Source of the DNA: Streptomyces galbus
GTDB taxonomy: Bacteria > Actinomycetota > Actinomycetes > Streptomycetales > Streptomycetaceae
DNA length: 64,000 nt
Assembly (NCBI RefSeq): GCF_005280195.1
Contig: NZ_SZPR01000019.1
Location: forward strand, 392,584-456,583
Direction: 5' to 3'
A program made the position numbers and the translations under genes. Positions 53,543 through 64,000 of the stretch are shown piece after piece. Within the stretch, counting starts at the first letter, position 1. Each line of letters opens with the position of its first letter. The notes beneath the pieces were generated by a model. That model saw only the letters and a list, made by a program, of their open reading frames with translations. It ran no database searches and was not told the DNA's origin.

Positions 53543-55000
53543 TCAACGGCTCCCGGGCGCGCGCAGGGTGGTGAGGGCGTCCGCGTGCGCCCCTCCCGCC
53601 TCGGCCACCAGCTCCGGCAGCGTCTGCGGCGCCCGCACCGTCGCGAACGCCACGCCCCCGGCGCCGTCCGGCCCGAAGCCGTAGATCCCCGGCCGGGTCA
53701 GCGAGTTGTACCCGTAGTGGTGGGCGAAGTAGTAGGCGCCCGTGTCCGGCGCCGCCACGTGGTCGCCCTGCTCGAGCAACGGCAGCGCGCGCCCCTCGGC
53801 GAGCAGGTCGCCCGCGAAGCACGCGGGCCCCGCCACGTCCTGCACGACCGCGGGCCCCTCCTTCGGCCGCCCCTTCGCGTCGTAGGCGAGGATCCTCAGC
53901 GGCCAGGCGCCCGGGTCGTACACCGTGCGCGTCGCCACCTGCACGCCCGCGTGCGTCACCGCCACCGGCCGCCCGCCCGCGCCCTTGGCGTACTCCACCC
54001 GCGCCACCAGCGTGCCCTGCTCGGCCAGCAGGGCCCGCCCGAACTCGGTGACCAGCCCGTACCGCCCGTCCAGCAGCCCCGGGACCGCCTCGCGCAGCAG
54101 TCGCGCGTACTGCGCGAACGTCGGCGTCGTCGCCTCCGAGGCGAAGTTCACCGGCAGCCCCCCGCCGATGTCGAGCGTGTCGACCTGCCGCCGCCCCACA
54201 CGCGCGTTGATCTCCTCGGCCAGCGCGTACAGCTCCGCCGCGCCCCGCACCATCAGCGCCAGCGGCACGCCCTGCGACCCGGTGTGCGCGTGCAGCCGCG
54301 TCAGCCACGGCCGCTCCTCGTACGCGCGCAGCACCCACTCGCGCGCCCCCTCGTCGCGCAGCGCCACCCCGAACTTCGAGGTGGCCGTCGCCGTCGACAG
54401 CGCCTCGATGGACCCGGCGCCGATCTGCGGGTTCACCCGCAGCCCGACGGGCGAGCGGACCGGGCCCGCGCCGACCAGCGCGTCCAGGCGGGCCAGCTCC
54501 TGCGGGTTGTCCGCGTTGACGGCGATGCCGAGCGCCAGCGCCTCGCGCAGCTCGGCCGGGGTCTTCGCCGGCGAGTCGAGCACCGTCGCCCCCGGTGGTA
54601 CGCCCGCCGCCGTGGCCAGCGCCAGCTCGCCCGGGCTCGCCACCTCCGCGCCCAGCCCGGCCTCGCACAGCAGCCGCAGCACCGGCACCAGCGGGGCCGC
54701 CTTCACGGCGAAGGCGTGCAGCACGGGCGTGCCGGGCGCGACGACCGCCTCGAACGCCGAGCGCAGCCCCGCCGCGGCCTGCCGGATGCCGGTGACGTCC
54801 AGCAGCCCGACGAGCGGGGCGTCCGGACCGAGCAGGCCCTGCTCCACGGCGGCCCGCACCGCCTCGTCCCGCCGCGCCGCCCGCGCGCCGGCCCCGTCGT
54901 CGCCGTGCTCCCGCCCGCCGCCTGTGCCGCCGTCCCGGTGCTCGTGCTCGTGCTCGTGCTCGTGCGCGTCGTGCCCGTGCCCGTCGTCCAGGTCGCCCAC
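53543..55000 (-). CDS. Fold-type III PLP decarboxylase, diaminopimelate/ornithine type, His-rich N-terminus
   Basis: 485 residues. Alanine-racemase-like TIM barrel with the PLP lysine in HAFAVKAAPLVPVL, LDSPAKTPAEL, HAHTGSQG, DIGGGLPVNF and the C-terminal half-site CFAGDLLAEG and DTGAYYFAHHYGYNSLTRP. This fits LysA/ornithine decarboxylase relatives; it is probably not the housekeeping LysA. The N-terminus carries an alternating tract (GHGHDAHEHEHEHEHRD), a likely metal-binding or disordered tail coded by GCTCGT hexamer repeats. I chose GTG 55000 because GGGAG is five bases upstream. It is divergent from hutU across 171 bases. The substrate is uncertain. Confidence 0.82.
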   Translation of the reverse strand: MGDLDDGHGHDAHEHEHEHEHRDGGTGGGREHGDDGAGARAARRDEAVRAAVEQGLLGPDAPLVGLLDVTGIRQAAAGLRSAFEAVVAPGTPVLHAFAVKAAPLVPVLRLLCEAGLGAEVASPGELALATAAGVPPGATVLDSPAKTPAELREALALGIAVNADNPQELARLDALVGAGPVRSPVGLRVNPQIGAGSIEALSTATATSKFGVALRDEGAREWVLRAYEERPWLTRLHAHTGSQGVPLALMVRGAAELYALAEEINARVGRRQVDTLDIGGGLPVNFASEATTPTFAQYARLLREAVPGLLDGRYGLVTEFGRALLAEQGTLVARVEYAKGAGGRPVAVTHAGVQVATRTVYDPGAWPLRILAYDAKGRPKEGPAVVQDVAGPACFAGDLLAEGRALPLLEQGDHVAAPDTGAYYFAHHYGYNSLTRPGIYGFGPDGAGGVAFATVRAPQTLPELVAEAGGAHADALTTLRAPGSR

Positions 55001-55109
55001 GTCGTCTCCCGTCCCGTCGCCCTCGCCGAGGCCCGCGCCCGTCGGGCCGGGCCGGTGCCGGCATCCAGCCAAACACCCGTGCCGGGGAGGTGTCGGGCCG
55101 GGCCCGGTA

Positions 55110-55146
55110 TTGACTAGCCCTATTCACAAGGACAGGATGTGAATAG
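55110..55146 (+). promoter_or_regulatory. hut operon promoter with overlapping operator
   Basis: -35 TTGACT (55110-55115) and -10 CAGGAT (55133-55138) are 17 bases apart. CTATTCACA (55120-55128) and TGTGAATAG (55138-55146) form a perfect 9+9 inverted repeat that covers the spacer, the -10 and the start point: a classic repressor operator, probably lifted by a histidine pathway intermediate. Confidence 0.8.
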
Positions 55147-55171
55147 AAGTAGTAACCGGAGGAGGCAGACG

Positions 55172-56832
<1,661 letters not shown>

Positions 56833-56836
<4 letters not shown>

Positions 56837-58092
56837 CTGAGCACGGCAGCGGCCCGGCGGGGTGGCGGGCGGGCGCCTGCTTCCAGGAGATGTGGCGCGA
56901 CCTGCTCCCCGTCGGCCGCCACCCCGACTCCCGCGGCTACCGCCGGTTCGCCTGGACCGGCGCCGACGCCGAGTGCCGGGACTGGTTCCGCGCGCAGGCC
57001 GAGGCGCGCGGACTGGTCCACGAGCTCGACCGCAACGGCAACCAGTGGGCCTGGCTCGGCGACCCGCAGGCCGGGGACGCGGTCGTCACCGGCTCGCACC
57101 TGGACTCCGTCCCCGACGGCGGCGCCTTCGACGGCCCCCTCGGCGTCGTGTCGTCCTTCGCCGCGCTCGACGAACTGCTCGCCCGGGGCGCCCGCCCCAC
57201 CAAGCCGCTCGCCGTCGTCAACTTCGGTGACGAGGAGGGCGCGCGGTTCGGGCTCGCCTGCGTCGGCTCCCGGCTGACCGCGGGACGGCTCACCGTCGAG
57301 CAGGCGCACCGGCTCACCGACGGCGACGGCGTCACCCTGCCGCAGGCCATGGAGGCCGCGGGCCACGATCCCGACGCCATCGGCCCCGACCCCGAACGGC
57401 TCGCCCGCATCGGCGCGTTCGTCGAACTGCACGTCGAGCAGGGCCGCGCCCTCGACCTCAGCGGCGACCGGGTCGGCGTGGCCAGCGCCATCTGGCCGCA
57501 CGGCCGCTGGCGGTTCGACTTCCGCGGCGAGGCCAACCACGCCGGCACCACCCGGCTCACCGACCGCCGGGACCCGATGCTGTCGTACGCCGAGACCGTG
57601 CTCGCCGCCCGCCGCGAGGCGGAACTCGCCGGCGCCGTCGCCACGTTCGGGAAGATCTCCGTCGAGCCGAACGGCGTCAACGCCATCCCCTCCCTGGTGC
57701 GCGGCTGGCTCGACTCCCGCGCCGCCGACCAGGACACCCTGGACACGGTGGTCACCGGCATCGAGAAGGCCGCCCGCGCCTACGCCGACACGCACGGCGT
57801 CGACCTCGACGTCGTCCGGGAGTCCTTCACCCCCGTCGTCGAGTTCGACCACGCCCTGCGCGACGAACTCGCCCGCATCCTGGGCCGGGACGCCGAGCTG
57901 ACGGTCCCCGTCCTCGGCACCGGCGCCGGACACGACGCCGGGATCCTGTCCGACCGCGTCCCGACCGCCATGCTGTTCGTGCGCAACCCCACCGGGGTCT
58001 CGCACTCCCCGGCCGAGCACGCGGCCGAGGACGACTGCCTGGCCGGGGTGAGCGCCCTCGCCGACGTACTGGAAGGACTGGCCTGCACGTGA
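56833..58092 (+). CDS. M20 amidohydrolase (allantoate amidohydrolase-like) in the hut operon
   Basis: 419 residues of the AllC/beta-ureidopropionase branch of M20 metallopeptidases. Metal ligands are visible in [36 protein letters not shown] and near the end [14 protein letters not shown]. It is coupled to hutU (GTGA) and to hutF (GTGA at 58089-58092), so it belongs to histidine degradation, not to purine ureides. The pathway HutH-HutU-HutI-HutF yields N-formyl-L-glutamate, and no HutG-type deformylase is here; the likely role is hydrolysis of N-formylglutamate to glutamate and formate. That is inference from context. Confidence 0.88.
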
Positions 58093-59432
58093 CCTCCCCG
58101 CAGCGGACGTACTGGCTGGAGCACGCCTGGCTCGACCCCGCCGTCGAGCCGGGCGTCGCCCTCGACGTACGGGACGGGCGCATCACCGCCGTCCGCACGG
58201 ACACCCCCGCCCCGCCCCCGGGCGCCGAGGTGCTGCGCGGTCTGACCCTGCCGGGCCTCGCCAACGCCCACAGCCACGCCTTCCACCGCGCCCTGCGCGG
58301 CACCGTCCAGGTGGGCTCCGGCACCTTCTGGACCTGGCGCGAGGTCATGTACTCCGTCGCCGACCGGCTCACCCCGGAGCGCTACCACGCCCTCGCCCGC
58401 GCGGTGTACGCCGAGATGGCCCTGGCCGGCGTCACCGCCGTCGGCGAGTTCCACTACGTGCACCACACCCCCGGCGGCACCCCCTACGCCGACCCGAACG
58501 CCATGGGCGAGGCGCTGATCGAGGCCGCCGCCGACGCCGGCATCCGCATCACCCTCCTCGACACCTGCTACCTGTCCTCCGGCTTCGGCGAACCCCCGAA
58601 CGCCCACCAGCGCCGCTTCTCCGACGGCACCGCGGACGCCTGGGCCGCACGCTGTTCACTTCTCAAGGAACGGGACCACGCACGGATCGGGGCCGCCGTG
58701 CACTCGGTGCGGGCCGTGCCCGCCGGGCAACTGGCGACCGTGGCCCGCTGGGCCGAGGAGCGGCGGGCCCCGCTGCACGTCCACCTCTCCGAGCAGACCG
58801 CCGAGAACGACGCCTGCCTGGCCGCCCACGGCCGCACGCCCACCCGGCTGCTCGCCGACCACGGCGTCCTCGGCCCGCGCACCACCGGCGTGCACAGCAC
58901 CCACCTCACCGACGAGGACATCGCCCTGCTCGGCGACTCGGGCACCGGCACCTGCATGTGCCCGACCACCGAACGCGACCTCGCCGACGGCATCGGCCCC
59001 GCCGTCGCCCTGCAGCGCGCCGGCTCCCCGCTGAGCCTCGGCTCCGACAGCCACGCCGTGATCGACCTCCTCGAGGAGGCGCGGGCGATGGAGCTGAACG
59101 AGCGGCTGCGCACCCGCACCCGGGGCCACTGGACCGCCGCCGCCCTGCTGCGCGCGGCCTCCGCCGACGGCCACGCGGCGCTCGCCTGGCCGGACGCGGG
59201 CACCCTGGAGCCGGGCGCGCTCGCCGACTTCACCACGATCGCGCTGGACTCGGTCAGGACCGTGGGCCCGGTGCCCCGGCTCGGCGCCGAGACGGCCGTA
59301 TTCGCGGCGTCGGCGGCCGACATACGGCACACGGTCGTGGCCGGCCGGCACGTGGTGCGCGACGGGGCGCACACGCGCGTCCCCGACGTGCCGCGGGCCC
59401 TGGCCGAGGCCGTCGAGGTCCTCCGCGCCTGA
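58089..59432 (+). CDS. hutF: Formimidoylglutamate deiminase
   Basis: 447 residues of the amidohydrolase superfamily: zinc ligands in [23 protein letters not shown] and GSDSHAV (catalytic Asp), with HVHLSEQ in the fourth strand. HutF removes the imino group of N-formimino-L-glutamate to give N-formylglutamate and ammonia, the two-step branch used by Streptomyces and Pseudomonas. The alternative subfamily (guanine or SAH deaminase) is less likely given the operon. GTG 58089 overlaps the upstream stop. Confidence 0.94.
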   Translation: MTSPQRTYWLEHAWLDPAVEPGVALDVRDGRITAVRTDTPAPPPGAEVLRGLTLPGLANAHSHAFHRALRGTVQVGSGTFWTWREVMYSVADRLTPERYHALARAVYAEMALAGVTAVGEFHYVHHTPGGTPYADPNAMGEALIEAAADAGIRITLLDTCYLSSGFGEPPNAHQRRFSDGTADAWAARCSLLKERDHARIGAAVHSVRAVPAGQLATVARWAEERRAPLHVHLSEQTAENDACLAAHGRTPTRLLADHGVLGPRTTGVHSTHLTDEDIALLGDSGTGTCMCPTTERDLADGIGPAVALQRAGSPLSLGSDSHAVIDLLEEARAMELNERLRTRTRGHWTAAALLRAASADGHAALAWPDAGTLEPGALADFTTIALDSVRTVGPVPRLGAETAVFAASAADIRHTVVAGRHVVRDGAHTRVPDVPRALAEAVEVLRA

Positions 59433-59500
59433 CCCCCGCCCGCACCGCCCCCGCCGTCGCCCCGCCCGCAGCCACCGCCGCCGCCCGCCCCGAGGACACC

Positions 59501-60676
59501 ATGAGCAGCAGCACCGTCATCACCAACATCGCCACGCTGGTCACCAACGACCCCTCCCTCGGCGACACATCCCCCCTCGGACTGATCCGCGACGCGGCCG
59601 TCGTCATCGACGGCGACCGCGTCGCGTGGACCGGTGAATCCAGGAAAGCACCCGCCACTGACAACCGGGTCGACGCCGCCGGCCGGACGGTGCTGCCCGG
59701 CTTCGTGGACTCCCACTCCCACCTGGTCTTCGCGGGCGACCGCACCGAGGAGTTCAACGCCCGCATGTCCGGCCGCGGGTACACCGCCGGCGGCATCCGC
59801 ACCACCGTCGCCGCCACCCGCGCCGCGAGCGACGCGGAGCTCGGACGCACCCTGACCCGCTACCTCGGCGAGGCGCTCCGCCAGGGCACGACCACCATGG
59901 AGACCAAGTCGGGCTACGGCCTGACGGCCGCCGACGAGGCCCGGGCCCTGCGCCTCGCCGCCGCCCACACCGACGAGGTCACCTACCTCGGCGCCCACAT
60001 CGTCGCCCCCGAGTTCGCCGACGACCCGGCCGCCTACGTGGCCCTGGTCACCGGCGAGATGCTCGACGCCTGCGCCCCGCACGCCCGCTGGATCGACGTG
60101 TTCTGCGAGAAGGGCGCCTTCGACGGCGACCAGGCCCGGGCGGTCCTCACCGCCGGGCGCGCCAAGGGCCTGCACCCGCGCATCCACGCCAACCAGCTCT
60201 CCCACGGCCCCGGCGTCCAGCTCGCCGTCGAGCTCGACGCGGCCAGCGCCGACCACTGCACCCACCTCACCGACGCGGACGTGGACGCGCTGGCCCACAG
60301 CCGCACCGTCGCCACCCTGCTCCCCGGCGCCGAGTTCTCCACCCGCGCCGAGTGGCCGGACGCCCGCCGGCTGCTGGACGCGGGTGTCACGGTCGCCCTG
60401 TCCACCGACTGCAACCCGGGCTCGTCGTTCACCTCGTCGGTGCCGTTCTGCATCGCGCTCGCCGTGCGGGACATGTGCATGACCCCCGACGAGGCCGTGT
60501 GGTCGGCCACCGCGGGCGGCGCCGCGGCCCTGCGCCGGACCGACATCGGCCGCCTCACCCCCGGCGCGTACGCCGACCTGACCCTCCTGGACGCGCCCAG
60601 CCACGTCCACCTGGCCTACCGGCCGGGCGTCCCGCTGGTCTCCGGGGTCTGGCGGCGGGGCGAGCGGGTGGTCTGA
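59501..60676 (+). CDS. hutI: Imidazolonepropionase
   Basis: 391 residues, amidohydrolase fold: [19 protein letters not shown] (HxH metal site), [36 protein letters not shown] (His ligand) and [16 protein letters not shown] (catalytic Asp). It opens the imidazolone ring to give formiminoglutamate. ATG 59501 has GAGGAC upstream; it is 68 bases after hutF. Its last 61 bases overlap the convergent EamA transporter gene. Confidence 0.96.
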   Translation: MSSSTVITNIATLVTNDPSLGDTSPLGLIRDAAVVIDGDRVAWTGESRKAPATDNRVDAAGRTVLPGFVDSHSHLVFAGDRTEEFNARMSGRGYTAGGIRTTVAATRAASDAELGRTLTRYLGEALRQGTTTMETKSGYGLTAADEARALRLAAAHTDEVTYLGAHIVAPEFADDPAAYVALVTGEMLDACAPHARWIDVFCEKGAFDGDQARAVLTAGRAKGLHPRIHANQLSHGPGVQLAVELDAASADHCTHLTDADVDALAHSRTVATLLPGAEFSTRAEWPDARRLLDAGVTVALSTDCNPGSSFTSSVPFCIALAVRDMCMTPDEAVWSATAGGAAALRRTDIGRLTPGAYADLTLLDAPSHVHLAYRPGVPLVSGVWRRGERVV

Positions 60677-61614
60677 GCGGGCGGCACGGGCGGGCGCCGC
60701 TCCCGGTCGGCCACCGCCCGCCCCCACGCGGTGCCGGCCAGCACCAGCACCGCGCCGACGTACCCCGGCCACCCCGGCCGGTCGCCGGCCAGCGCGATGC
60801 CGACCGCCGCCGCCCACACCGGCTCGGTGCCCAGCAGCAGGCTGACCCGGGACGGCGAGGTGCGCCGCACCGCCCACATCTGCACGAAGAACGCGAACAG
60901 CGTGCAGAAGACCGCGAGGTAGACAAGGCCCAGCCAGTCGCCGCCGTCGAACGCGGACGCCGCCGCCCACGGCGACGCGCCCGTGCCCGGCAGCGCCACC
61001 AGCAGCGCGAACACCGCGACCGCGCCGCCCAGCTGGACCGTCGTCAACGACAGCGCGTCCGCGCCGCGCACCGACTCCATGCGGGCCATGGCGAGGACGT
61101 GCACCGTACGGGCCACCGCCGCGCCCAGCATCAGCAGGTCACCGCCCGACGGCGCCGTGAAGCCCGCGCCCTGCGTCAGCAGCGCGACGCCGACCACCGA
61201 CAGGGCCGCCGCCGCGAGGAACGACCCGGGCAGCCGGGTCCGGCGCACCCGGCTCTCGGCGAGCGGCGTGAACACCATTGTCAGGCTGATGATCAGGCCC
61301 GCGTTCGTGGCCGACGTGCGGACCAGGCCGTACGTCTCCAGCAGGAAGATGCCCGCGAGGACCAGCCCCAGCAGCCCTGCCCCGCGCAGCTGCACGGCGC
61401 TCAGCGCGCGCAGCCCGCGCCGGCCGGCCACCACCAGGACCGGCAGCGCCACGGCGAACCGCAGCACCAGGACCGCGAGCACGGTGTCGGTGGTGGTCAC
61501 GCCCTTGGCGGCGAGATAGCTGGAGCCCCACACCACCGCGACCAGCAGGACCGGCAGGTCCGCGAGGCGGCCGGGGGCGGCGGGACGGCCGGGGCGGGCG
61601 GCGGGGGCGGACAT
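60616..61614 (-). CDS. EamA (DMT-superfamily) transporter
   Basis: 332 residues with two EamA repeats, about ten transmembrane helices: [40 protein letters not shown] in the first, [19 protein letters not shown] and [38 protein letters not shown] in the second. Such proteins export amino acids or small metabolites. The C-terminus is Pro/Arg-rich and encoded on DNA overlapping the end of hutI. ATG 61614 has GAGGAG five bases upstream. Substrate unknown; a link to the histidine pathway is only positional. Confidence 0.9.
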   Translation of the reverse strand: MSAPAARPGRPAAPGRLADLPVLLVAVVWGSSYLAAKGVTTTDTVLAVLVLRFAVALPVLVVAGRRGLRALSAVQLRGAGLLGLVLAGIFLLETYGLVRTSATNAGLIISLTMVFTPLAESRVRRTRLPGSFLAAAALSVVGVALLTQGAGFTAPSGGDLLMLGAAVARTVHVLAMARMESVRGADALSLTTVQLGGAVAVFALLVALPGTGASPWAAASAFDGGDWLGLVYLAVFCTLFAFFVQMWAVRRTSPSRVSLLLGTEPVWAAAVGIALAGDRPGWPGYVGAVLVLAGTAWGRAVADRERRPPVPPAQTTRSPRRQTPETSGTPGR

Positions 61615-61739
61615 CGCACTCCTCGGTGGTCGGGGCCCCCGCGCGGTCGGAAGGCCGGCTCAGCGTAGCCGCGCCCCGCGCGCGTGCCGAGCGCGTTCCA
61701 CCAGGTGAACGCGGGGCCCGGCGGCCGGGGCGCCGGCGC

Positions 61740-63278
61740 TCACCGCGCCCCGGCCCGCCAGCGCTGGTCCGCGCCGTCGTCCAGGCGGGCGAACGTCAGG
61801 CCGCCGTAGCCGTCCTCGGCCAGGGCCGTCTCCAGGGCGATCGCCGGGCGGACCGTGCCGTCCGGGTCGACCAGGAAGGTCAGGTTCTCGCCGTTGCCGC
61901 CGTACACCGACGAGCACGTCCACACGCCCACGCCCCGGTCGACGGAGCCGCGGCTGTCCAGGCAGAAGTCGGGGTCGGCGGCCGACTGGAGCACGCCCCG
62001 GCCGGCGTCGAACCGCCAGCGCTGGCTCACCGACGACGAGCACGCAACCGTGAGCACGTCCGTGCCGTCGGAGAAGTCACCGGCCACCTCCAGGCAGCGG
62101 CCCGAGGCGACGTTCACGACCTGCGCGAACGCCGCACCCGGCGCCCGCGTCGGCGAGGGGGTGGGCGTCGGCTTCGGCGTGGGCCGCGGGGAGGGCGGGC
62201 GCGTCGTGCGCGTGGGGGAGGGGGAGGGGGAGGCGGAGGGACGGCTCGGGCTGGGGACCGGCGCCGGCACGGACACCGTGGCGGTCACCGTCACCGGGGG
62301 GACGCTCGGCGGCGCGCCGCTCGCGGCCCCCGCGCCCTGCCGGTCCCGCGAGTCGGCGGAGGCGACCAGCAGCACCAGCACCGGGGCCAGCGCCACCCCC
62401 AGCGCGGCCGAGACGAGCACCAGGCGGCGGGAGGGCGGCCGGACGGCGGCGGCCCCGACGGGTCCGGCGGAGTGCGGGGCGGGCCGGTCGCGGTCCTCGG
62501 CGGCGTACGCCGTCCCGGCCCACGGCAGCAGCCCCTCGGCGAGCGTGCCGCGCGGGGCGTCGCGCAGGGCGCGTTGCTCCTCGTGGGCGGTGGCACAGTG
62601 CGGGCAGTGGGCCTTGTGGGCGTCCAGGTCCGGGCTCGGGCGCGGCGCGTCGGTGCGGACGGACTGCTCGATCAGCCGCCGGAAGTCCGGGCAGCGGGGA
62701 TCGTCGGAGGCGGCGAGGCGGTGCCGCAGCGCGGCGCCGGCCAGGGACTGCAGGGCGGGCGCGATGCCGTAGGAGACGTCCGCGGGGGTCAGGCCCAGCA
62801 GGGCCGCGGTGCGCTCCACGGGCTCGCGCTCGACCACGCCGTACCAGAGCAGGCCCTGGTCGCGGGAGGGGAGCGACTGGAAGGCGCTGAGCAGCGGCGG
62901 GACGGGGCCGCGCGGGCCGGCCGTGTTCAGGACCAGCAGCAGGCCGGGGTCGAGACCGGCGGACCGCTCGTCGGCGGCCCACTCGCCGGCGACCCGGGCC
63001 GCCAGGAGCAGGAGCTGGTGCCGCCAGGGCAGCCCCGGGTCGGTGCCGCGGGCGGTCTCCCGCGCTGCCAGGGTGAAGGCCTGCGCGGCGAGGCGGCGGG
63101 CGGCAGGGTCGCCGCTCGTGCACAGGCGGGCGTAGGCGAGCACCGCCGCGTCGTGCCGGGCGCGCAGCTCCCGCAGCGCCGGGTACGCGGTCGCCGGCGC
63201 GGCCCGGAGCAGTGCGACGAGCCGGGCGTCGGAACCGCCCGCGGGCACGCCGTCCCCGGCGCGCTCACCCTGGGCCAT
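61740..63278 (-). CDS. Sigma-factor-like / zinc-finger / transmembrane / ricin-lectin fusion protein
   Basis: 512 residues. N-terminal cytoplasmic part: a region-2-like helical block (RHDAAVLAYARLCTSGDPAARRLAAQAFTLAARE, about 40-75) and a region-4-like HTH (LLSAFQSLPSRDQGLLWYGVVEREPVERTAALLGLTPADVSYGI, about 135-180). Then an anti-sigma-type HxxHCPHC (near 230), a transmembrane helix (LVLVSAALGVALAPVLVLLVASA, about 285-310), a long Ser/Pro/Thr linker, and a C-terminal ricin beta-trefoil (about 390-512; SGRCLEVAGDFSDGTDVLTVAC...SQRWRF). ATG 63278 has GAGGAGG six bases upstream. This would be a surface lectin tied to a sigma/anti-sigma module; the sigma-like part may be inactive. Confidence 0.8.
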   Translation of the reverse strand: MAQGERAGDGVPAGGSDARLVALLRAAPATAYPALRELRARHDAAVLAYARLCTSGDPAARRLAAQAFTLAARETARGTDPGLPWRHQLLLLAARVAGEWAADERSAGLDPGLLLVLNTAGPRGPVPPLLSAFQSLPSRDQGLLWYGVVEREPVERTAALLGLTPADVSYGIAPALQSLAGAALRHRLAASDDPRCPDFRRLIEQSVRTDAPRPSPDLDAHKAHCPHCATAHEEQRALRDAPRGTLAEGLLPWAGTAYAAEDRDRPAPHSAGPVGAAAVRPPSRRLVLVSAALGVALAPVLVLLVASADSRDRQGAGAASGAPPSVPPVTVTATVSVPAPVPSPSRPSASPSPSPTRTTRPPSPRPTPKPTPTPSPTRAPGAAFAQVVNVASGRCLEVAGDFSDGTDVLTVACSSSVSQRWRFDAGRGVLQSAADPDFCLDSRGSVDRGVGVWTCSSVYGGNGENLTFLVDPDGTVRPAIALETALAEDGYGGLTFARLDDGADQRWRAGAR

Positions 63279-63297
63279 GGGCCCCTCCTCACCGGAC

Positions 63298-63315
63298 ACT
63301 GACGTACTGGTCAGT
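63298..63315. promoter_or_regulatory. TetR-type palindrome upstream of the sigma-ricin fusion
   Basis: ACTGAC-GTACTG-GTCAGT is a perfect 6+6 inverted repeat 20 bases above the ATG. Such TGAC...GTCA palindromes are typical TetR-family operators. The gene itself has no adjacent TetR regulator. Confidence 0.55.
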
Positions 63316-63375
63316 CTGAAGTGGGGGTGACCATAGTGGCCGCGGGGGCGCCTGGGGAGGTTTCCCGGGGTAACG

Positions 63376-63409
63376 GCGGGAGCCGGAGCACCAGGGCTCC
63401 GGCTCCCGC
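63376..63409 (-). terminator. Terminator of the sigma factor gene
   Basis: GCGGGAGCCGGAGC (63376-63389) and its exact inverse (63396-63409) form a 14-bp stem with a 6-base loop, beyond the stop of the sigma factor. Confidence 0.88.
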
Positions 63410-63455
63410 TCGGTGTCCGGTCCGGCCGGAGGGGGCCGGCGCCGCCGGGGGCGGG

Positions 63456-64000
63456 TCAGTCCTCGGTCGTCAGCCCCCGCCGCAGCCGCACCAGGGTGCG
63501 CGTGAGCAGGCGCGAGACGTGCATCTGGGAGATGCCCAGCTCGTCGCCGATCTCCGACTGGGTCATGTTGGCGACGAAGCGCAGCGACAGGATCGTGCGG
63601 TCGCGGGGCGTCAGCTCGGCGATGAGCGGCTTGAGGGACTCGACGTACTCGATGCCCTCCAGCCCGTGGTCCTCGTAGCCGATGCGGTCGGCCAGCGTGC
63701 CCTCGGTGTCGTTCTCCTCGGCCTGCGCGTCCAGCGAGGCGGCGGTGTACGCGTTGGAGGCGGACATGCCCTCGACGACCTCGTCGTGGGAGAGGCCGAG
63801 CCGCTCGGCCAGCTCCGCGACGGTGGGCGCGCGGTCCAGCGCCTGCGCCAGCTCGTCACCGGCCCGGGCGAGGTCCAGCCGCAGCTCCTGCAGGCGGCGC
63901 GGCACGCGCACGGACCACGAGGTGTCGCGGAAGAAGCGCTTGATCTCGCCGATGATGGTGGGCATCGCGAACGTGGGGAACTCGACGCCGCGGGACAGCT
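63456..64000 (-). CDS. sigI: SigB/SigF-family sigma factor, 5' end beyond the window
   Basis: The last 180 codons of a stress or development sigma factor. The frame is open past the ATG at 63965 into the window edge (LSRGVEFPTFAMPTIIGEIKRFFRDTSW is region 2.3-2.4), followed by region 3 (SVRVPRRLQELRLDLARAGDELAQ) and region 4 (LTPRDRTILSLRFVANMTQSEIGDELGISQMHVSRLLTRTL, the promoter-binding HTH). This is the SigB/SigF/SigI branch controlled by anti-sigma factors. In S. coelicolor sigI lies beside the hut genes in this order, so I name it sigI. A strong terminator follows. Confidence 0.85.
   Translation of the reverse strand, partial: LSRGVEFPTFAMPTIIGEIKRFFRDTSWSVRVPRRLQELRLDLARAGDELAQALDRAPTVAELAERLGLSHDEVVEGMSASNAYTAASLDAQAEENDTEGTLADRIGYEDHGLEGIEYVESLKPLIAELTPRDRTILSLRFVANMTQSEIGDELGISQMHVSRLLTRTLVRLRRGLTTED

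Overview
This is a high-GC actinobacterial chromosome segment, almost certainly from a Streptomyces core region. The evidence is the strong GC bias at third codon positions, GTG/TTG starts with GGAGG-type ribosome sites, many 4-base ATGA/GTGA gene overlaps, the tRNA-Leu(UAA) gene bldA, an rpfA gene behind a c-di-AMP (ydaO) riboswitch, and a gene order (mfd ... rpfC-rpfA-eno-divIC-DUF501-ppx ... ndh-cfa-ABC-bldA ... thiolase-CBS ... hutU-hutF-hutI-sigI) that I recall from Streptomyces coelicolor. I see no insertion sequence, phage, CRISPR array or integration scar.

Layout. 1-7.6 kb: a polymorphic-toxin-like deaminase/SUKH-4 protein cut by the window edge, a coiled-coil protein, a DUF485/acetate-type symporter pair and a DHA2 efflux pump. 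8-15.2 kb: a MacB/FtsX-type ABC exporter and the transcription-repair coupling factor Mfd. 15.3-22.8 kb: a small antitoxin-like protein, an HNH-nuclease lipoprotein, another lipoprotein, an unusual HTH-methyltransferase-specificity fusion, a Ser/Thr kinase pair and a secreted DUF1906 protein. 23-28.7 kb: a SurA-like lipoprotein, MazG coupled to a cytochrome P450, and two resuscitation-promoting cell wall hydrolases. 28.9-37.7 kb: enolase, DivIC, DUF501, Ppx/GppA, a RelE/Phd toxin-antitoxin pair, a PRC-barrel stress protein, NADH dehydrogenase II with a Rex-like upstream site, and a cyclopropane-fatty-acid-synthase-like methyltransferase. 37.7-42.8 kb: a second ABC exporter, bldA and a Bax inhibitor-1 family protein. 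42.9-51.2 kb: small unknown proteins, a thiolase, an SGNH hydrolase, cystathionine beta-synthase and an RpiR regulator. 51.2-55 kb: a four-gene Roadblock/DUF4388-like operon and a PLP decarboxylase with a His-rich N-terminus. 55-60.7 kb: the histidine utilisation operon hutU-(AllC-like)-hutF-hutI. 60.6-64 kb: an EamA transporter, a sigma-like/zinc-finger/transmembrane/ricin-lectin fusion and a SigB-family sigma factor (sigI) cut by the window edge.

How genes work together. hutU to hutI is one operon driven by a visible promoter whose spacer and -10 overlap a 9+9 inverted repeat. It carries three Hut enzymes plus an M20 amidohydrolase that plausibly supplies the missing N-formylglutamate step. 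rpfC and rpfA are paralogous neighbours with different leaders, and only rpfA has the riboswitch. bldA reads UUA codons, but I find no in-frame TTA in the annotated genes here, in keeping with a vegetative core region. The most unusual items are the sigma-like/ricin membrane fusion (61.7-63.3 kb), the Roadblock operon without its usual kinase and GTPase partners (51.2-53.4 kb), the solitary methyltransferase-specificity fusion with an altered catalytic motif (17.5-19.5 kb) and the deaminase/SUKH-4 protein with repeated T-x-F motifs (1-2.5 kb).
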